Shown here: positions 59,713 through 64,000 of the stretch, piece after piece
Position numbering within the stretch: the first letter of the stretch is position 1
How the letters are laid out: every line of letters starts with the position of its first letter
Source: Hormiphora californensis
Lineage: Eukaryota > Ctenophora > Tentaculata > Cydippida > Pleurobrachiidae
Reading direction: 5' to 3'
Assembly (NCBI GenBank): GCA_020137815.1
Contig: CM035350.1
Location: 9,956,947-10,020,946 of the forward strand
DNA: 64,000 nucleotides
Made by a program: the position numbers and the translations under genes
The notes under the pieces: model-generated
The model's input: the letters and a program-made list of their open reading frames with translations, nothing else
The model's database searches: none
What the model was told of the DNA's origin: nothing

Positions 59713-61281
59713 ATGTCAAACACCAAAGTGGAGGGCATCGATAGCCCAAAGGATCCTGAAACCAAGCCGGCGCCAAAATCAGCCGATAAGCCGATCTCCA
59801 AGAAAGAAATGGAGGACCGAGCCGCAGCTGTGATCGTCAAACTGGTATCGTTGTCTGCCCAAACCCACCCGCTCGCTCAAAAAACGCTCCTAGCCTACAA
59901 ATTTGGTGCGAGTATAACAACCAATATCACCAACCTGGGTAAATCCTCCCGCCCTGAAGCTTTGGAGGCCGCGGCCTTCCTGGGTATAATACAAGATGCC
60001 GATATCTCTAGCTCTGGTGGTAAGAGACCGGCCAAAAATAGGCAAACCTTGAGTCACCGGATCATCAAGAAGATAGAAAGCCTGTTCCCGGCTCGGTGTA
60101 CTGACTGTCCCGCCTTATACCAACCCGTTTTTGAAGAGACACCCATCTTCACATGCTGGTCATGTTACCGTCACTCCCATGACTGTGAAGTTATCAGTGA
60201 GCTCGGAGAGGCCATCTCAAAAATTGGAGGAAGCAATGGCTTTAAATGGCTCTGCCTGGAATGTGCAGAAAAAACAAGTCTTTCACTCAGAAAGTCACTG
60301 ACCCTCTACGAAATAGGACGAGACCCCCCAGAAGATCATAAAGATGAAAAGAATGATCCAGCTGGAGAATATTCACAATCCGACACCATCGACCTCTCCC
60401 AGATTGATGCCTCTCAACAAGTGGAGAAAGAAGGGGAACCAAAACCAGTGGAGAAAAAAGAGGAACCCCCCTTTGAAAGAATCTCCAAGCCATGTAGTTT
60501 CTTCCGCAAAGGAAATTGTCGACACGGTCCAGACGGGACCAAGGAAGTAGACGGACAGACCTGTCGATATGAACACAAAGCTCCAGGAATCAACCCTACC
60601 CAACCACCAGCCGGAGCCGTGGGCCAGCCTACCGAAACTGACTGTAGGGTGTTTGTTCAGTATGGACAATGTGAGCACGGAATCAATGGCAAAATCAAAA
60701 GAGGTGGAAAGGTATGCCCAGGAAGACATCCTAAAATTTGCAGAAAGCTTAGGAAGGGAGCGTACGGGAAAAACGGATGCAAAAAAGGATCACAATGCGA
60801 GTTCCTTCACCCAAAACTTTGCAGAGGATCTGAATCTAAAGAGAAGGTCTGCCCAAACCCCACCACATGTAAGTTCTTTCACACAGAAGGAACTCGGCTC
60901 GGAACACGACCAGTGGCACCTACTACTGGAAGGGAAACAACTACACAGAGGAGCGAGGACAATAGCCCCCGTCCCCATACCCACCCCCATCCCTATACCG
61001 ATGCACTGAACCACACCCCGGAGGGACCGGATTCCTCCGAAACATCGGTTTTTCTGAAATCCCTGGTAAAGGAAATGAAGGAAGGGTTCCTATATCAGGG
61101 TCAACAGATTCAACAGCTGATGAAAGCCCTAATCCAAAGGGATACAAGCTCACCGGTCAAACCCTTCACCATGGACCACTCAGGGATTATGCCAGACTAC
61201 ATGATGCTACCAACAGAGAGAATAGGAGAGCTACAGACACTCCATCCTCTGACTCACCGATCTCAAAGGTCCTTCTACTAA
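59713..61281 (+). CDS. LINE ORF1 protein with PHD-like and CCCH zinc fingers
   Basis: 522 residues. Residues about 134-185 have CTDCPALYQ, CWSCYRHSHDC and WLCLECA, a C4HC3-like PHD-type finger as seen in CR1-group ORF1. From about 260 come CCCH-type fingers: CSFFRKGNCRHGPDG...CRYEH, CRVFVQYGQCEHG...CPGRH, CRKLRKGAYGKNGCKKGSQC...H, CRGSE...CPNPTTCKFFH. These suggest RNA binding to form the retrotransposition particle. The N-terminus is charged and Lys/Pro-rich. The C-terminal 100 residues are polar with a helical segment (SSETSVFLKSLVKEMKEGF). It is unrelated in sequence to the ORF1 at 14493. Confidence 0.85.
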   Translation: MSNTKVEGIDSPKDPETKPAPKSADKPISKKEMEDRAAAVIVKLVSLSAQTHPLAQKTLLAYKFGASITTNITNLGKSSRPEALEAAAFLGIIQDADISSSGGKRPAKNRQTLSHRIIKKIESLFPARCTDCPALYQPVFEETPIFTCWSCYRHSHDCEVISELGEAISKIGGSNGFKWLCLECAEKTSLSLRKSLTLYEIGRDPPEDHKDEKNDPAGEYSQSDTIDLSQIDASQQVEKEGEPKPVEKKEEPPFERISKPCSFFRKGNCRHGPDGTKEVDGQTCRYEHKAPGINPTQPPAGAVGQPTETDCRVFVQYGQCEHGINGKIKRGGKVCPGRHPKICRKLRKGAYGKNGCKKGSQCEFLHPKLCRGSESKEKVCPNPTTCKFFHTEGTRLGTRPVAPTTGRETTTQRSEDNSPRPHTHPHPYTDALNHTPEGPDSSETSVFLKSLVKEMKEGFLYQGQQIQQLMKALIQRDTSSPVKPFTMDHSGIMPDYMMLPTERIGELQTLHPLTHRSQRSFY

Positions 61282-64000
61282 ACTGCAGGTCGATCTCACC
61301 AGCAGCTGGTGGGGAGACGAAATGGAAACTCCCCTACATCCAGGAAACACTGATGTCCCCGAACTCAAACGAACCACCTGTTTTAGCAGTGGGTATCACC
61401 GAAACGTGGCTAAAAAGTTACATATCAGATGCCCAAATATCGATTCCCGGGTATGTTACTCTGAGAGCAGATAGAGAATTGAAAGTCGGAGGAGGTTGCT
61501 TGTTATACATCAACAAAGACGTGCCGATTACAAAACAATTTTCATGGAGTGACCGCCAGACAAGTCTTGTAACCGCTTTCTCCGAACAGAAAAACCTTTT
61601 CTTTGCCTGTATGTACCGACCACCAGACACAGAGGAAAAATCGTATGCAGAATCTCTAACGAAACTCCAAGCAGAGATCAACTCGGTTATCGAGGAAAAT
61701 GATGGGCGAACACCAGAAATTGTTATCATCGGAGACTTCAATCTCCCAAACATAGATTGGGAAACAATGACATTTCCATCTCAAGGAGGAAGAGAGGCTG
61801 GCCCTTACCACCAAACTCTTGAATTCGTCAACGAGAATTTCATTACACAACTTGTCACAACCCCAACAAGAGGAACGAATATCCTGGATCTGGTGTTCAC
61901 AAACACCCCTGAATACTTTGCAAATGTGACAACTGTAGATAGCAAAATATCTGACCATCGTGTAGTGGAATGTACCATGGCATACAACCCATTGGACAGT
62001 GTGGTTAACGCTAAAACTGAAGATGACCCCTTCAGAAAAGTGAAGATACATAATGTTGACTACCTCCCAATGAAAACACAACTGTGCGAAATAGACTGGG
62101 ATGGACTACTCCAGCTCTGCAAAAATGGTGATGTTTATGACCTTGAGCAGTTCAAGACCTACGTAACCCAAATCGTACGTGAAATTGCAGAAGAAACTCT
62201 CCCTGGTAAGGCCGAACACGGAAAAGAAAAAAGGCATAAACAGAGGATATCTGAATCTTTTAAACGGAAGTCAAGAAAAATAAAGAAGAAACTAGAAGGA
62301 GATCTTGGCCCACTCAGTAAGGAAACTCTTTATGAGGAACTGGACCTCCTAACTGTCAGAAGGAAGGAGAAGATCCTTGAAAACCTAGACCAAGAGGAGA
62401 TAAACGCAGTCGAAACGATAAAAAACAACCCTCGTTTCTTCTACACTTATGCGAAAAAGAAGTCTAAAACAGCTTCAACAATCGCACCACTGAGGAGACA
62501 GGATGGAAGCCTGACAACCGACAGTGCTGAGAAAGCACAGCTACTACAAAACCAATATGTAGGAGTGTTCAGCAACCCTGCTGATGTAGACGCTGAGAAG
62601 AGCCTGACCTGGATTAAGTCGGAACCAAATCTGGTCACTGAAAACTTTGACTTTACGCCAGAGGATATCCAGTCCGCCCTAAAGGAAATTGATCCGTATG
62701 GAGCGGCACCGGACGGTGACATCCCGGCTAGGATTCTTTATGAGTGCAGAGCACAGCTTTGCTACCCTTTTTGGCTCCTCTGGAACAAATCAATGGAAGA
62801 GGAAGTCATCCCACCGTCTATGAAGAAACAACAAGTAGTACCCATCTTCAAAAAAGGAGATAGAACCAAAGCTGCGAATTACCGCCCCGTCTCCCTCACG
62901 TCAAATGTCATCAAAACATTCGAACGTGTCATGAAGAAACACCTTGTCCAACACTTCGAGGAGAATAACCTATTTCCCGAATCTCAGCATGGGTTCCGGA
63001 AGCAACGGAGCTGTCTCACCCAGTTGATTGAACACGTGGATACAATCCTAAAAGAACTAAGGGAGGGAAACGAAGTCGACGTCATATATGTCGATTATGC
63101 AAAGGCATTTGATAAGGTCGACATCAGCGTTCTACTTGCAAAATTAGAACGTTACGGTATCCGCGGAAAAGTTCTCAGTTGGATCAGATGCTTCCTGACC
63201 GACAGATACCAAACTGTCGTGGTGGATGGAAAACTCTCATCACTGGAGAAAGTGCTTAGTGGAGTTCCTCAAGGAACCGTACTCGGGCCAATACTCTTCA
63301 TCATATATGTTGCGGACCTAAACTCAGCCGTGGTACACTCAACAACCAAAACTCTTGCGGACGACACTAAACTCATAAAGGGAATTGAAAGGGAAGTGTC
63401 ACATGACCAACTCCAAGAGGACCTGACAAAAGTGGGAATTTGGTCGAAGGCCAACAACATGAGTCTGAACGAAGATAAGTTTGAGGTTTTGCAATACTCT
63501 CTCAACAAAACTCAACTACTTAAACAGTTACCATTCACCCAAGACCTCCAAACGTACTATACTCCAGAGGGACTCAAGATTGAACCAAAACATTGTGTCC
63601 GTGACTTAGGGGTCCAACTGTCAGATGATTTATCCTGGGAACATCAAATAGGAAAAATGACATCTGACGCCCGAAAGATAAGTGCATGGGTATTGAGGGC
63701 CTTCAAAACAAGGGAGGAAAAAACTATGACTATCCTGTACAAAAGTCTGGTCCGCAGTAAACTGGAATATTGCTGTCCACTATGGGATTCGCCAAAGATC
63801 TCTGACATCCAGGACGTTGAAGCAATCCAGCGGAAGTTCACCAAACGGATCAAGGGAATGGCTGAACTAAACTACTGGGAGCGTTTGAAAAAGCTGAATT
63901 TCACTTCCCTTCAACGCCGCCGAGAACGTTACAGCATCATAATGATGTGGAAGATGGCAAACGGCAACGCACCCAACAACATCGGCATCCGCTTTTATAA
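61260..64000 (+). CDS. LINE ORF2: apurinic-type endonuclease and reverse transcriptase (3' truncated by window)
   Basis: The open frame is continuous to the window end and also open upstream within ORF1; no good ATG is seen, so translation start (possibly by reinitiation after ORF1) is unknown. Endonuclease domain: LLLNCRS, GITETWL, MYRPPD, IIGDFNLPNIDW, SKISDHRVV, all catalytic positions present. Reverse transcriptase: VPIFKKGDRTKAANYRPVSL, HGFRKQRSCLTQL, VIYVDYAKAFDKVD, GVPQGTVLGPILF and LADDTKL with the catalytic Asp pair. The thumb region has LGVQLSDDLSWEHQI and KLEYCCPLWD. The domain order and motifs are those of CR1/jockey-group LINEs. About 913 codons are visible. Confidence 0.93.
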   Translation, partial: MSKVLLLNCRSISPAAGGETKWKLPYIQETLMSPNSNEPPVLAVGITETWLKSYISDAQISIPGYVTLRADRELKVGGGCLLYINKDVPITKQFSWSDRQTSLVTAFSEQKNLFFACMYRPPDTEEKSYAESLTKLQAEINSVIEENDGRTPEIVIIGDFNLPNIDWETMTFPSQGGREAGPYHQTLEFVNENFITQLVTTPTRGTNILDLVFTNTPEYFANVTTVDSKISDHRVVECTMAYNPLDSVVNAKTEDDPFRKVKIHNVDYLPMKTQLCEIDWDGLLQLCKNGDVYDLEQFKTYVTQIVREIAEETLPGKAEHGKEKRHKQRISESFKRKSRKIKKKLEGDLGPLSKETLYEELDLLTVRRKEKILENLDQEEINAVETIKNNPRFFYTYAKKKSKTASTIAPLRRQDGSLTTDSAEKAQLLQNQYVGVFSNPADVDAEKSLTWIKSEPNLVTENFDFTPEDIQSALKEIDPYGAAPDGDIPARILYECRAQLCYPFWLLWNKSMEEEVIPPSMKKQQVVPIFKKGDRTKAANYRPVSLTSNVIKTFERVMKKHLVQHFEENNLFPESQHGFRKQRSCLTQLIEHVDTILKELREGNEVDVIYVDYAKAFDKVDISVLLAKLERYGIRGKVLSWIRCFLTDRYQTVVVDGKLSSLEKVLSGVPQGTVLGPILFIIYVADLNSAVVHSTTKTLADDTKLIKGIEREVSHDQLQEDLTKVGIWSKANNMSLNEDKFEVLQYSLNKTQLLKQLPFTQDLQTYYTPEGLKIEPKHCVRDLGVQLSDDLSWEHQIGKMTSDARKISAWVLRAFKTREEKTMTILYKSLVRSKLEYCCPLWDSPKISDIQDVEAIQRKFTKRIKGMAELNYWERLKKLNFTSLQRRRERYSIIMMWKMANGNAPNNIGIRFY

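Larger units (their letters stand above)
59644..64000 (+). mobile_element. LINE of the CR1/jockey group, 5' leader to window end
   Basis: The leader 59644-59679 is identical to that of the unit at 14410. Two intact, overlapping ORFs follow (ORF1 CCCH-type, ORF2 endonuclease plus reverse transcriptase). ORF2 is still open at the window edge, so the 3' end is not visible. The absence of any stop or frameshift over 4.2 kb suggests a recently active copy. Confidence 0.9.

Overview
This is a eukaryotic, metazoan nuclear window. The evidence is spliced genes with GT-AG introns and animal-type genes: ZMIZ (PIAS-like coactivator), RAC GTPase, CCDC42/CFAP73, RAB24-like, PEX1, NDUFA12, TRMT13, ETFRF1, MCAT, cytochrome b5 and a six-finger C2H2 protein. 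Genes are close together, introns are mostly 60-1500 bp, CT/GA microsatellites are abundant, and there is a CR1/jockey-type LINE. This fits a compact early-branching invertebrate genome such as a sponge, but the taxon is inference only.

Layout. 1-1.7 kb: a 1,390-bp foldback transposon with TTAA target sites. 1.9-7.1 kb (minus): a seven-exon C2H2 zinc-finger gene whose first intron holds about 2 kb of homopolymer-run sequence that looks like an assembly fault. 7.1-14.4 kb: mostly non-genic, with orphan exons near 9.5-10 kb and nested inverted-repeat elements at 12.75-13.5 kb. 14.4-15.5 kb: a LINE-type ORF1. 16.1-17.2 kb: an SLC35F transporter gene with five single-base frameshifts. 17.3-19.3 kb: a near-identical unit repeated three times. 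19.3-25.5 kb (plus): ETFRF1, RAC, a HAUS2-like gene and TRMT13. 26.0-33.4 kb (minus): NDUFA12, CCDC42 and PEX1. 33.5-35.5 kb: repeats. 35.5-48.2 kb (plus): an 18-exon ZMIZ gene. 49.3-58.2 kb (minus): RAB24-like, MCAT and cytochrome b5, with mariner-like and pogo-like elements between or inside them. 58.4-64 kb: a piggyBac-like MITE, a retroelement fragment and a LINE with two open ORFs that runs off the window.

Themes. First, several exon/intron boundaries have been tandemly duplicated. In NDUFA12 the end of exon 1 with its 5' splice site recurs 18 more times inside intron 1. A 24-bp exact duplication of a splice donor lies in MCAT, a duplicated acceptor lies in ZMIZ, and the ETFRF1 C-terminal coding segment is duplicated downstream in a way that could be spliced in frame. 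Second, otherwise conserved coding sequence in SLC35F, PEX1, ZMIZ and MCAT carries single-base indels, most of them one extra base. Together with the homopolymer block this points to residual sequencing error, although pseudogenes are possible. Third, two LINE-type units share an identical 36-bp leader but carry unrelated ORF1 proteins.

The genes are housekeeping and signalling genes with no evident joint pathway. NDUFA12, ETFRF1 and MCAT are all mitochondrial, but no operon-like organisation is implied.
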